Shown piece after piece: positions 8,726 to 17,029 of a DNA stretch of 64,000 bases. The position numbers were made by a program, and so were the translations under genes. The DNA is from Planomonospora parontospora (lineage in GTDB: Bacteria > Actinomycetota > Actinomycetes > Streptosporangiales > Streptosporangiaceae). Each line of letters starts with the position of its first letter. Positions within the stretch are counted from its first letter, which is position 1. Under the pieces are notes generated by a model. That model had not been told where the DNA came from. It was given only the letters and a program-made list of their open reading frames with translations, and made no database searches. Where the stretch lies: assembly GCA_014647935.1 (NCBI GenBank), contig BMQD01000003.1:431523-495522 (forward strand), written 5' to 3'.

Positions 8726-9582
8726 GTGAATCCTCCTCGCGGCGAGATGATCTTGCGGCGGTAGGCTAACACGGGGTCTGTTCGGCCGGCGGTGAGAATC
8801 AGGCTTCGCATTCTCCCCGCAAGGAGTGAAATGCGATCTTTCGGGTGCCGAGCTCGGCCTTCGACGGCCGTCTGGAAAGGTCGGCCGCTTCGTCCGGGGC
8901 ATGGCGGGGCGCGCGGCGCCGTACTCGGCTCGGGTCGAAGGCGCTGGGACGGATTCATGGGAAGAAGTGTTTCGGACTCGGCCGGGGAGGCCCCGAGGGC
9001 CGGAAGATTTTCGTGGAAACGTTTTTAACTGAATCACGGGTTCCGTGTCGGAAGAATGTCCTGGGCCGGCGATCCGGACGATTTCCCGGTGGTTCCGCCC
9101 CGGCGGGCGGACGGCGGCCGCGTACCGGGGCCGAGTACCGGGGCCGAGTACCGGGGCCGAGTACCGGCCGGGGCGCCGGACGGGACCGCTCGTACGGCCG
9201 GCGATCCCGGTTCGCGGCGCAGGCCGTGACTCCGGCCGTCCGGGGCGTCCCGCCGGGGCGGGCGTGCGGAACGCGGCCCCGGGTCTCCGTTCCCGATGCG
9301 GGTGTGCCGTCACGGAACAGGGGGCCTGCGGCTGTCCGAGGTCGATTGCAGAAGCGGCACGGGATGCTGGGAGGGGCATTGCCCGTGACCGGTTCGGGCT
9401 CTCGGAAGGGGGGTAGGGCTCGTTCCGGTTACGGTCTCGACTGAGGTCGGTAACGGGCAGGTTGCGGACCTGTGTACCGGTTTGGAGCGGTCTGTCTTAC
9501 CAACTACATTCCGTGGATGGCTGCCGTGCGTTTCTTCGTGCGTGCACAGGTTGATACAGCGGAGAGATGGAGGGGAGTCACC
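8726..9582. other. Long intergenic region, no gene recognised
   Basis: About 860 bp without a frame that looks coding (open frames here are Arg/Gly/Pro-rich shadows). It holds a short AT-richer patch at about 9005-9040 including a perfect AAACGTTT palindrome (9018-9025), a CACGG-GTT-CCGTG inverted repeat (9035-9047) and a 13-bp tandem repeat (9122-9169). The promoter of the downstream nucleoside-uptake operon should be in the last 200 bp. Confidence 0.5.
9122..9169. repeat. 13-bp tandem repeat, three full copies plus part of a fourth
   Basis: The unit GTACCGGGGCCGA is repeated exactly at 9122, 9135 and 9148, followed by a partial copy from 9161. It sits in non-coding DNA upstream of the nucleoside transporter operon. 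Confidence 0.9.
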
Positions 9583-10650
9583 TTGCTTCGTAACCAGTTC
9601 GGCAAGATGGCCATGACCACGGTGGCGGGAGCCATGCTCATGGCCGCGGCCGCGTGTGGCGGCAACGACACCGGCTCGGGGGGAAACACCGCGGCGAGCC
9701 CGGGTGCGACCAGCGAGGCGCCCAAGTCGAGCCTCAAGGTCGGTCTCGCCTACGACGTCGGAGGCCGCGGCGACAAGTCGTTCAACGACTCCGCCTACGC
9801 CGGTCTCGAGCGCGCGGGCAAGGAGCTCGGAGCCGAGATCAAGGACCTCAGCCCCGCCGCTGACGGCTCGAACCGCGGCGAACTGCTCCGCCAGCTGGCG
9901 GACGCCGGCTACAACCCGATCATCGGCGTCGGCTTCGCCTACGGCGAGGACATCAAGAAGGCCGCCACCGAGTACCCCGACATCCAGTTCGCGGTGGTCG
10001 ACTCGGCGTCCAACGCGCCGAACGTGACCGGCCTGCTCTTCGCGGAGGAGCAGGGCTCCTACCTGGCGGGCGTCGCGGCGGCGGAGAAGACCAAGTCGAA
10101 CCACCTCGGGTTCGTCGGCGGCGTCGAGAACGACCTGATCAAGAAGTTCCAGGCCGGATTCGAGGCCGGCGCCAAGTCGGTGAAGTCGGACATCAAGATC
10201 GACGTCAAGTACCTGACGCCGGACGGCGACTTCAGCGGCTTCAAGGCCCCGGACAAGGGCAAGATCACCGCCGAGAAGATGTACCAGGACGGCGCGGACA
10301 TCGTCTACCACGCCTCCGGCGACTCGGGCCTGGGCGTCTTCCAGGCGGCCGCGGCCGCCGGCAAGCAGGCCATCGGCGTCGACTCCGACCAGTACGAGAC
10401 GGTCAAGGAGGCCGACCTCAAGAAGGTCATCATGACCTCCATGATCAAGCGCGTCGACAACGGCGTCTTCGAGTTCATCAAGGCCTTCCAGGGCGGCGCC
10501 AAGGGCGGCAGCAACAGCGTCTACGACCTGAAGGTCGACGGTGTGGGACTGTCCACCTCCGGCGGCTTCATCGACGATGTCATGCCCAAGGTCGACGAGG
10601 CCAAGAAGAAGATCATCGACGGTTCGGTCACCGTTCCGACGCAGCCGTGA
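9583..10650 (+). CDS. BMP family nucleoside-binding lipoprotein (ABC transporter)
   Basis: Extracellular substrate-binding protein of a BmpA/NupN-type importer. I place the start at TTG 9583 because of the strong GGAGGGGAG just upstream and because it gives a compact lipoprotein signal peptide with the lipobox cysteine at residue 25 (MAAAAC). That yields 355 residues. Typical BMP-domain features follow: KVGLAYDVGGRGDKSFND, IGVGFAYGEDIKKAA, QFAVVDS, and a Gly-Val-Asp-Ser-Asp-Gln ligand segment (AIGVDSDQYETV). With the ATPase, two permeases, cytidine deaminase and thymidine phosphorylase that follow, the substrate is very probably nucleosides. Two hairpins separate it from the ATPase gene. Confidence 0.93.
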   Translation: MLRNQFGKMAMTTVAGAMLMAAAACGGNDTGSGGNTAASPGATSEAPKSSLKVGLAYDVGGRGDKSFNDSAYAGLERAGKELGAEIKDLSPAADGSNRGELLRQLADAGYNPIIGVGFAYGEDIKKAATEYPDIQFAVVDSASNAPNVTGLLFAEEQGSYLAGVAAAEKTKSNHLGFVGGVENDLIKKFQAGFEAGAKSVKSDIKIDVKYLTPDGDFSGFKAPDKGKITAEKMYQDGADIVYHASGDSGLGVFQAAAAAGKQAIGVDSDQYETVKEADLKKVIMTSMIKRVDNGVFEFIKAFQGGAKGGSNSVYDLKVDGVGLSTSGGFIDDVMPKVDEAKKKIIDGSVTVPTQP

Positions 10651-10657
10651 GGTCGCT

Positions 10658-10721
10658 CCTCCGCGGGCCCCGACAGGGGGCCGCGGAGGAAGCAGGAGAG
10701 GCCCGGGGCAGGCCCCCGGGC
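10658..10721 (+). terminator. Two tandem hairpins between binding-protein and ATPase genes (partial terminator/attenuator)
   Basis: First hairpin: arms 10658-10671 and 10676-10689, 14 bp with one mismatch and a 4-nt GACA loop, 8 bp after the stop codon. Second: GCCCGGGG (10701-10708) and CCCCGGGC (10714-10721), followed by TTT. Hairpins in this position often allow more binding protein than membrane components to be made, by mRNA stabilisation or partial termination. Confidence 0.6.
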
Positions 10722-10780
10722 TTTCTCCCTGTCTCGGACAGGATCTCGCGAGCCCCCTAGGCTCTCCAGGAGAACGCATT

Positions 10781-12328
10781 GTGACGAGCTCGGACACCCT
10801 CGCCGCGGCGCCGCCCGCCGTCGAGCTGGAGGGAATCACCAAGCGCTTCCCCGGCGTCATCGCCAACCACGACATCCGCATCACCGTCGCCCCCGGAACG
10901 GTGCACGCGATCGTGGGTGAGAACGGTGCGGGCAAGTCCACCCTGATGAAGATCCTCTACGGCATGCAACGGCCGGACGAAGGACGGATCCGGGTCAACG
11001 GCCAGGACGTCGACTTCCGTACCCCCAGCGACGCCATCGCCTCTGGAATCGGGATGGTGCACCAGCACTTCATGCTGGCCGACAACCTCACGGTCCTGGA
11101 GAACATCGTCCTGGGGGCCGAGCCGAAGAAGGCCGGCGGGCTGGACGCGGCCGGAGCACGCACGCGCATCCGCGAACTGGGTGAGAGCCACGGGCTCCGG
11201 GTCGACCCCGACCGGCTGGTCGAGGACCTCGGCGTCGGTGACCGGCAGCGGGTCGAGATCCTCAAGGTCCTGTACCGCGGCGCGCGCATCCTGATCCTGG
11301 ACGAGCCCACGGCGGTCCTCGTGCCGCAGGAGGTCGACGAGCTCTTCGGCAACCTCAACGAGCTCAAGGCCCAGGGCTTCACGATCATCTTCATCTCGCA
11401 CAAGCTCAACGAGGTGCTCAGCATCGCCGACGCGATCACGGTGATCCGGCGCGGCACCACGGTCGCCAGCGTCGAACCCGGATCGGTCACCGCCCGGCAG
11501 CTCGCCGAGCTGATGGTCGGCAGCGAGCTCCCCACCCCGGAGACCCGGGAGTCCACGGTCACCGACCGCGTCGTGCTGGACCTGGACGGCGTGACGGTCT
11601 GCGGGAGCGGGGACAGACCGCTCCTGAAGGACGTCACCTTCCCCGTGCGCGCGGGCGAGGTCGTGGGCATCGCCGGTGTCGAGGGCAACGGCCAGTCCGA
11701 GCTGATCGAGGCCATCATGGGCCTGCGCACCCTGGATGGAGGCCGGATCCTCCTCGCGGAGGAGGACATCACCGCCTGGACGACCCTGCGGCGGCGTGAG
11801 GCCGGCATCGGCTACATCCCGGAGGACCGGCACCGCCAGGGCCTCCTGCTGGAGGCCCCCCTCTGGGAGAACCGGGTGCTGGGCCACCAGACGCGGGTTC
11901 CGGCCCGCAAGGGCATCTGGGTGAACCGCGCGGCCTCGCGCAAGGACACCGAGCGCATCATGCGCGAGTACGACGTCCGGGCGCCCGGCATCGACACCCT
12001 CGCCCTCGCGCTGTCCGGTGGCAACCAGCAGAAACTGATCATCGGGCGGGAGATGAGCGGCGCGCCGAAGTTCCTCATCGCCGCCCACCCGACGCGCGGT
12101 GTGGACGTCGGCGCGCAGGCCGCGATCTGGGACCACCTGCGCACGGCTCGCGCCGCGGGACTCGCCGTGCTGCTGATCTCCGCGGACCTCGACGAGCTGA
12201 TCGGCCTGTCGGACAGTCTCTACGTCATCTACGGCGGGCGCATGGTGGCCCGCCTCGACCCGAACCAGGTCACACCCGAGGAACTCGGCGGATACATGAC
12301 CGGGGCGATCGCGGAGGGACAGGCATGA
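10781..12328 (+). CDS. ABC transporter ATP-binding protein, duplicated cassette (nucleoside importer)
   Basis: 515 residues from GTG 10781 (AGGAGA site upstream). Two fused nucleotide-binding domains as in sugar/nucleoside importers (RbsA/NupA type). Domain 1: Walker A GENGAGKST at 46-54, degenerate signature LGVGDRQRVEIL, Walker B ILILDEPTAVL. Domain 2: a degenerate P-loop GVEGNGQSEL, intact signature LSGGNQQKL, and IAAHPTRGVDVGAQ in place of a standard Walker B, which is typical of the NupA/YufO subgroup. It powers nucleoside uptake with the two permeases that follow; its stop overlaps the first permease start by 4 bp. Confidence 0.95.
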   Translation: MTSSDTLAAAPPAVELEGITKRFPGVIANHDIRITVAPGTVHAIVGENGAGKSTLMKILYGMQRPDEGRIRVNGQDVDFRTPSDAIASGIGMVHQHFMLADNLTVLENIVLGAEPKKAGGLDAAGARTRIRELGESHGLRVDPDRLVEDLGVGDRQRVEILKVLYRGARILILDEPTAVLVPQEVDELFGNLNELKAQGFTIIFISHKLNEVLSIADAITVIRRGTTVASVEPGSVTARQLAELMVGSELPTPETRESTVTDRVVLDLDGVTVCGSGDRPLLKDVTFPVRAGEVVGIAGVEGNGQSELIEAIMGLRTLDGGRILLAEEDITAWTTLRRREAGIGYIPEDRHRQGLLLEAPLWENRVLGHQTRVPARKGIWVNRAASRKDTERIMREYDVRAPGIDTLALALSGGNQQKLIIGREMSGAPKFLIAAHPTRGVDVGAQAAIWDHLRTARAAGLAVLLISADLDELIGLSDSLYVIYGGRMVARLDPNQVTPEELGGYMTGAIAEGQA

Positions 12329-13467
12329 TGCCCGCAGGGCTGCAACGCGCGCTGCTGACGGTGGCAGGCGCGGTGGTGGCGGTGCTGATCGCCGTCGCGG
12401 TGTCGAGTGTCGCGATCCTCGCCGCCGGGGCGAGCCCGGTGACCGCGCTCCAGGCGATGTTCGACTTCGGCGACACGCAGATCCAGGTGGTGAACTCCGT
12501 CACCACCCTTCTCAACCGGGCCGTTCCGCTGTTCGTCGCGGGTCTGGCGGTGGCCATCGGCTTCCGGATGAACCTCTTCAACATCGGCGTCGAGGGGCAG
12601 TACCGCATCGCGGCGGTCGTCGCCGCCTTCGTGGGGTCCCAATTCGATCTGCCCGGCCCCGTCCAGATCCTGTTGATCATCGCCGTGGCGATGGCTGTGG
12701 GTGGTCTGTACGCGCTCATACCCGCGGTGCTCAAGGTGACGCGCGGGGTGAACGAGGTGATCGCCACGATCATGCTCAACTACATCGCGATCAACCTCGC
12801 GGCCTTCCTGGTCCGCGGCCCGTTCGCCGGTGAGCGTGCGGAGGGTCAGTTGACCACCTCCACGCCGGAGCTGCCGGAGTCCGCCTGGTTCCCCAACCTG
12901 AACTTCCTGTTCGAGATGTTCGGCCTGCCCGCCCCGCGCGGCGGCGGCCTGTGGGGATTCCTCGCGGTGGCGGTCGTGGCGGGCCTGATCATCTGGCTGG
13001 TGCTCGAACGCACCAGGTTCGGGTTCGAGGTGAAGGCCACGGGCCTCAACGCCTCGGCGGCCCTCGCCTCCGGCATCGACCCCAAGCGCATGGTGATCTC
13101 CGCGATGGTCCTGTCCGGCGCCGTCGCCGGCCTCATCGGCCTGCCGGAGATCCTCGGCCGCACCCACGCCTACGGCTCGAACTTCACCGCGGGCCTGGGC
13201 TTCCTCGGCATCGCGGTCGCACTGCTGGGCCGGAACAGGCCGGGTGGCATCGCGGTGGCCGCGCTGCTCTTCGCCTTCCTGGACCGCGCAGGGGCCCCGC
13301 TCCAGTTCGCCGACATCCCGCCGTCCGTCATCACCATCATCCAGGGCACCATCGTGCTCATGGTGGTGATCGCCAACGAGGTCACCATCCGCATGTCGAT
13401 GCGCAACGAGGAACGGCGGGCCGCACGCCAGCTCGCCACCACCAACCAGGCAGGGGTGGCCGCATGA
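12325..13467 (+). CDS. ABC transporter permease 1 (nucleoside importer)
   Basis: 380-residue BPD_transp_2-type inner-membrane permease with roughly nine or ten hydrophobic segments. Family motifs are visible: GFRMNLFNIGVEGQYRIAAV and the EAA-like cytoplasmic loop ATGLNASAALASGIDPKRM. The start ATG overlaps the ATPase stop (ATGA), and its own stop overlaps the start of the second permease in the same way, so translation of the operon is coupled. Confidence 0.94.
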   Translation: MMPAGLQRALLTVAGAVVAVLIAVAVSSVAILAAGASPVTALQAMFDFGDTQIQVVNSVTTLLNRAVPLFVAGLAVAIGFRMNLFNIGVEGQYRIAAVVAAFVGSQFDLPGPVQILLIIAVAMAVGGLYALIPAVLKVTRGVNEVIATIMLNYIAINLAAFLVRGPFAGERAEGQLTTSTPELPESAWFPNLNFLFEMFGLPAPRGGGLWGFLAVAVVAGLIIWLVLERTRFGFEVKATGLNASAALASGIDPKRMVISAMVLSGAVAGLIGLPEILGRTHAYGSNFTAGLGFLGIAVALLGRNRPGGIAVAALLFAFLDRAGAPLQFADIPPSVITIIQGTIVLMVVIANEVTIRMSMRNEERRAARQLATTNQAGVAA

Positions 13468-14753
13468 CCGCGTCCGTGGCAACCGCGGAGGCCCGCCGGG
13501 TGCGCCGCTACCATCTGGCGCTCCTCGCCGTGGCGGCGCTGATCCTGCTCCTGTCGCTCGCCCGCGTCATCGGGGACGCGCCCGAACTCACCTCCTCGGG
13601 AACGTTCAGCGCCGCGCTGCTGCTGGCCGTGCCCATCGCGCTGGCGGGCCTGGGCGGCCTCTGGGCCGAGCGGGCGGGCATCGTCAACATCGGCCTCGAG
13701 GGCATGATGGTCCTCGGCACCTGGTTCGCCGGATGGGCCGGCTACCAGTGGGGAGCCGTCGCGGCCCTCGTCGCGGGCCTGCTCGGCGGCGCGCTCGGCG
13801 GGCTGCTCCACGCCATCGCGACCGTGACGTTCGGCGTCGACCACATCATCAGCGGCGTGGCCATCAACCTCCTCGGCCCGGGCATCACCCGCTTCCTGTC
13901 CGAGGTGCTGTACGCCCAGGGGACGGCCGCCGCCGAGAAGGGGGCGGGCATCACCACCTCGCCCACGCTCTCCTCCACCGCCCCGGAGGTCAGCCTGCCG
14001 ATCCTGTCCGACGGCCCCGACCTGCTCGGGAAGCTGGAGAGCACGCACTGGTTCCTGCTCTCCGACGTCGCGGGGATGCTGCGCGGCCTCACTCACAACG
14101 TGAACGTCCTGGTCATCCTGGCCGTCGCGCTGATCCCGCTGACGTACTTCGTGCTCTGGCGCACGGCCTTCGGCCTCCGGCTCCGCTCCTGCGGCGAGAA
14201 CCCGTGGGCGGCCGAGTCGCTGGGCGTCAAGGTATACCGGACCAAGTACGTCGCGACCGTCGTCTCGGGTGCGATGGCCGGGCTCGGCGGCGTCTTCCTG
14301 GTCTTCGTCACCACCAAGTACGTCGAGGGGCAGACCTCCGGCCGGGGGTTCATCGGCCTGGCCGCAATGATCTTCGGTAACTGGCGGCCCGGCGGTCTCG
14401 CCGTCGGCGCCTCGCTGTTCGGCTACGCCGACGGCCTGCAGCTGCGCAGTTCCCAGGCCGTCACCGGGCTCCTGCTATTCGGCGCCCTGCTCCTGCTCGT
14501 TTACACGGGCATGCAGGTCCGCAGCCGCCTGGCCGCCGAACTGCCCGGCGTCCGGCAGTACACCGCCGCCGCGGCGGCCGCGCTCGCCGCCGTCGCGCTG
14601 CTCTGGCTCTGGCTGACCGTCGACAAGCTGCCCAACGAGTTCGTCTTCATCACCCCGCACGTGCTGACGCTGCTGGTCCTGTCCGTGGCCTCGCAGAGCC
14701 TGCGTCCGCCTGCGGCCGACGGTGTGCGCTATCGCCGAGGAGAGCAACATTGA
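13464..14753 (+). CDS. ABC transporter permease 2 (nucleoside importer)
   Basis: 429 residues from ATG 13464, which overlaps the previous stop by 4 bp. Homologous in fold to the first permease: GLWAERAGIVNIGLEGMMVLG near the N terminus and the cytoplasmic loop SCGENPWAAESLGVKVYRTKYVAT. It carries a C-terminal extension with two or three extra membrane segments (residues about 345-415). It forms the heterodimeric channel of the nucleoside importer. The stop TGA is shared with the TTG start of cdd. Confidence 0.94.
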   Translation: MTASVATAEARRVRRYHLALLAVAALILLLSLARVIGDAPELTSSGTFSAALLLAVPIALAGLGGLWAERAGIVNIGLEGMMVLGTWFAGWAGYQWGAVAALVAGLLGGALGGLLHAIATVTFGVDHIISGVAINLLGPGITRFLSEVLYAQGTAAAEKGAGITTSPTLSSTAPEVSLPILSDGPDLLGKLESTHWFLLSDVAGMLRGLTHNVNVLVILAVALIPLTYFVLWRTAFGLRLRSCGENPWAAESLGVKVYRTKYVATVVSGAMAGLGGVFLVFVTTKYVEGQTSGRGFIGLAAMIFGNWRPGGLAVGASLFGYADGLQLRSSQAVTGLLLFGALLLLVYTGMQVRSRLAAELPGVRQYTAAAAAALAAVALLWLWLTVDKLPNEFVFITPHVLTLLVLSVASQSLRPPAADGVRYRRGEQH

Positions 14754-15142
14754 TCGACTGGACCGCGCTCAAGGCCGAGGCCGTACGGGCCATGGGCAAC
14801 GCCTACGCGCCCTACTCGAAGTTCCCGGTGGGCGCCGCCGCGCTGGTGGACGACGGGCGGATCGTCTCCGGCTGCAACGTGGAGAACGCCTCCTACGGCG
14901 TCGGGCTGTGCGCCGAGTGCGGGCTGGTCTCCGCGCTCCAGGCGAGCGGCGGCGGCCGGCTGGTCGCCTTCACCTGCGTGGACGGGCACGAGGAACTGCT
15001 CATGCCGTGCGGGCGCTGCCGCCAGCTGCTGTTCGAGTTCGGCGGCCCCGAGCTGCTGATGGAGACCGTGGACGGGCCGAAGCCGATGGCGGAGATCCTG
15101 CCGTACGCCTTCGGACCCGACGACCTGAGCCGGGGGGCCTGA
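14750..15142 (+). CDS. cdd: Cytidine deaminase
   Basis: Converts cytidine or deoxycytidine to uridine or deoxyuridine. 130 residues, the short homotetrameric type. Zinc ligands C54, C87 and C90 and the proton-shuttling E56 are visible in CNVENASYGVGLCAE and PCGRCRQ. The start is the TTG at 14750, whose last two bases overlap the TGA of the permease gene (TTGA), behind a GAGGAGAG site. Co-location with the importer indicates salvage of imported pyrimidine nucleosides. Confidence 0.96.
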   Translation: MIDWTALKAEAVRAMGNAYAPYSKFPVGAAALVDDGRIVSGCNVENASYGVGLCAECGLVSALQASGGGRLVAFTCVDGHEELLMPCGRCRQLLFEFGGPELLMETVDGPKPMAEILPYAFGPDDLSRGA

Positions 15143-15147
15143 GACCT

Positions 15148-16428
15148 TTGGACGCGATCGACGTCATCGTCACCAAGCGGGACGGCCGCGAGCTGTCCAC
15201 CGCGCAGATCGACTGGGTGATCGACGCCTACACCCGGGGCGTGGTCGCCGACGAGCAGATGTCCGCGCTCGCCATGGCGATCCTGCTCAACGGCATGACG
15301 CGGCGGGAGATCGCCGAGTGGACCCAGGCCATGATCCGGTCGGGGACCCGGATGGACTGGTCCGGGCTGCCGGGCCGTACCACCGACAAGCACTCCACCG
15401 GCGGCGTCGGCGACAAGATCACGCTGCCGCTGGCCCCGCTGGTGGCCGCGTGCGGCGGGTACGTTCCGCAGCTGTCCGGCCGCGGTCTGGGCCACACCGG
15501 CGGCACGCTGGACAAGCTGGAGTCGATCCCCGGCTGGCGGGCCTCGCTCTCCAGTGAGGAGATGCTCGGCGTGCTGCGGGAGGCCGGGGCGGTCATCTGC
15601 GCGGCGGGCGAGGGGCTCGCCCCGGCGGACAAGAAGCTCTACGCGCTGCGCGACGTGACCGGCACGGTCGAGGCGATCCCGCTGATCGCCTCCTCGATCA
15701 TGTCCAAGAAGATCGCGGAGGGCACCGGCGCGCTGGTGCTGGACGTCAAGGTCGGCTCGGGCGCGTTCATGAAGACCGTGGACCGGGCGCGGGAGCTGGC
15801 CACCACCATGGTCGAGCTGGGCACCGACGCCGGGGTGAACACGGTGGCGCTGCTGACCGCGATGGACCGGCCGCTGGGCCGGGCGGTGGGCAACGCGCTG
15901 GAGGTGACCGAGTCCGTCGAGGTGCTCGCCGGCGGCGGGCCCGAGGACGTGGTCGAGCTGACCGTGCGGCTGGCGCGCGAGATGCTCCAGGCCGCGGGGC
16001 TGGACGGCGGAAAGGACCCCGAGCAGGCGCTGAAGGACGGCTCGGCGATGGACGCCTGGCGCCGGATGATCAGTGCCCAGGGCGGCGACCCGGACGCGGC
16101 GCTGCCCAGGGCCGCCGAGACGATGGAGGTCGTCGCGCCCGCGACGGGCGTGCTGACCCGGCTCGACGCCTACGGTGTGGGGCTGGCCGCCTGGCGGCTC
16201 GGCGCGGGCCGGGAGCGCAAGGAGGACCCGGTCTCCTTCGGCGCGGGCATCATGCTGCACGCGCGGCCGGGGGACGCGGTCCGCGAGGGCCAGCGGTTGA
16301 TGACCCTGCACGCCGACGAGACGGCCCGCTTCGACCGCGCGCTGGCCGCGCTGGACGGCGCCTACGCGATCGGCGAGGCCGGCGAGGTGGACCTGCTCCC
16401 GCTGGTGATCGACCGCATCAGGGCGTGA
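15148..16428 (+). CDS. deoA: Thymidine (pyrimidine nucleoside) phosphorylase
   Basis: 426 residues from TTG 15148, 5 bp after the cdd stop. Cleaves thymidine/deoxyuridine with phosphate to the base and deoxyribose-1-phosphate. The family signature is clear: phosphate-binding KHSTGGVGDK, SGRGLGHTGGTLDKLE, SSIMSKKIAEGTGALVLDVK, and a C-terminal alpha/beta domain (GVGLAAWRLGAGR). It follows cdd, whose product it can use, as in many actinomycete salvage operons. Confidence 0.95.
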   Translation: MDAIDVIVTKRDGRELSTAQIDWVIDAYTRGVVADEQMSALAMAILLNGMTRREIAEWTQAMIRSGTRMDWSGLPGRTTDKHSTGGVGDKITLPLAPLVAACGGYVPQLSGRGLGHTGGTLDKLESIPGWRASLSSEEMLGVLREAGAVICAAGEGLAPADKKLYALRDVTGTVEAIPLIASSIMSKKIAEGTGALVLDVKVGSGAFMKTVDRARELATTMVELGTDAGVNTVALLTAMDRPLGRAVGNALEVTESVEVLAGGGPEDVVELTVRLAREMLQAAGLDGGKDPEQALKDGSAMDAWRRMISAQGGDPDAALPRAAETMEVVAPATGVLTRLDAYGVGLAAWRLGAGRERKEDPVSFGAGIMLHARPGDAVREGQRLMTLHADETARFDRALAALDGAYAIGEAGEVDLLPLVIDRIRA

Positions 16429-16501
16429 GCGTCGGGAGCTGACCCTCGAGGTCCCGGCCGGAGGTCTCCGGCGATCGGCGCGGCGGCCGGTCACCGCACG
16501 G

Positions 16502-16520
16502 CGGTGGCTGGCCGCCACCG
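16502..16520. terminator. Hairpin between convergent deoA and marR
   Basis: Perfect 7-bp stem CGGTGGC / GCCACCG with a 5-nt loop, 74 bp past the deoA stop and 30 bp past the marR stop on the other strand. It could serve both genes. Confidence 0.5.
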
Positions 16521-16525
16521 TGTCC

Positions 16526-16551
16526 GGGGTGCGTGCTCGGGGTGCGTGCTC
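16526..16551. repeat. 13-bp tandem duplication at marR 3' end
   Basis: GGGGTGCGTGCTC occurs twice head to tail (16526-16538, 16539-16551). The second copy runs into the marR stop codon, so slippage here could change the C terminus of the regulator. Confidence 0.85.
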
Positions 16552-16942
16552 AGGCGGGGAGGGACGCCTCCGCGGAGTCGAAGATCCCGGCGACGACGGC
16601 GCGGTGGGTCGGCAGGGCGGCGGCGTGGCGGGCGCGGCCGTCCTCGGTGATGCACACGAAGATGCCGCGCCGGTCGGCCTCGCACATGCCCCGGCTGACC
16701 AGGCCCGCCTTCTCCAGCCGGGCGACCACCCGCGAGCAGGCGCTCTGGCTCAGGTGCACCGCGTCGGCGATCTCCTGGACGCGGTATTTCGGCCGGCCGC
16801 CCTCGACCATGCGCTCCAGGACCTCGAACTCGCTCATGCCCAGGCCGTGCCTGTCGGAGAGCTCCCGCTCCAGCGCGCAGGCGGTCACGGAATGCCTGGC
16901 CAGCACTTCCCGCCAGGCGCGGACGGCGGACTCCTCGCTCAT
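16550..16942 (-). CDS. MarR family transcriptional regulator
   Basis: 130 residues from ATG 16942 (AGGA site 8 bp upstream). Winged-helix DNA-binding domain with recognition region IADAVHLSQSACSRVVARLEKAGLVSR and wing segment CEADRRGIFVCITEDGRARH, flanked by dimerisation helices. Divergent from an MFS drug exporter with 87 bp between the starts, the usual arrangement for a local repressor that is released by the exporter's substrate. A 39-bp imperfect palindrome lies between the two genes. Confidence 0.92.
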   Translation of the reverse strand: MSEESAVRAWREVLARHSVTACALERELSDRHGLGMSEFEVLERMVEGGRPKYRVQEIADAVHLSQSACSRVVARLEKAGLVSRGMCEADRRGIFVCITEDGRARHAAALPTHRAVVAGIFDSAEASLPA

Positions 16943-16966
16943 GCCGCGGATCCTAGCATGCGTGAA

Positions 16967-17005
16967 CATCAAATGCATGGTAATTAAATTCTGTTGCATT
17001 AGATG
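16967..17005. promoter_or_regulatory. Candidate MarR operator, 39-bp imperfect palindrome
   Basis: Left arm 16967-16985 and right arm 16987-17005 match at 14 of 19 positions around a single central base. The conserved blocks are CATC, AATGCA and AATT with their complements. The inner GCATTAGATGC (16996-17006) is a second, perfect dyad. The AT-rich character stands out from the surrounding DNA and fits an operator/promoter for both divergent genes. Confidence 0.6.
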
Positions 17006-17029
17006 CGTCTGCATGTATTGTTGGGCCTC

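Noticed and set aside
8845-9444. 199-codon frame in the 8.7-9.6 kb intergenic region
   Set aside because: Arg/Gly-rich, no ribosome binding site, runs through the 13-bp tandem repeat, and no recognisable motif.
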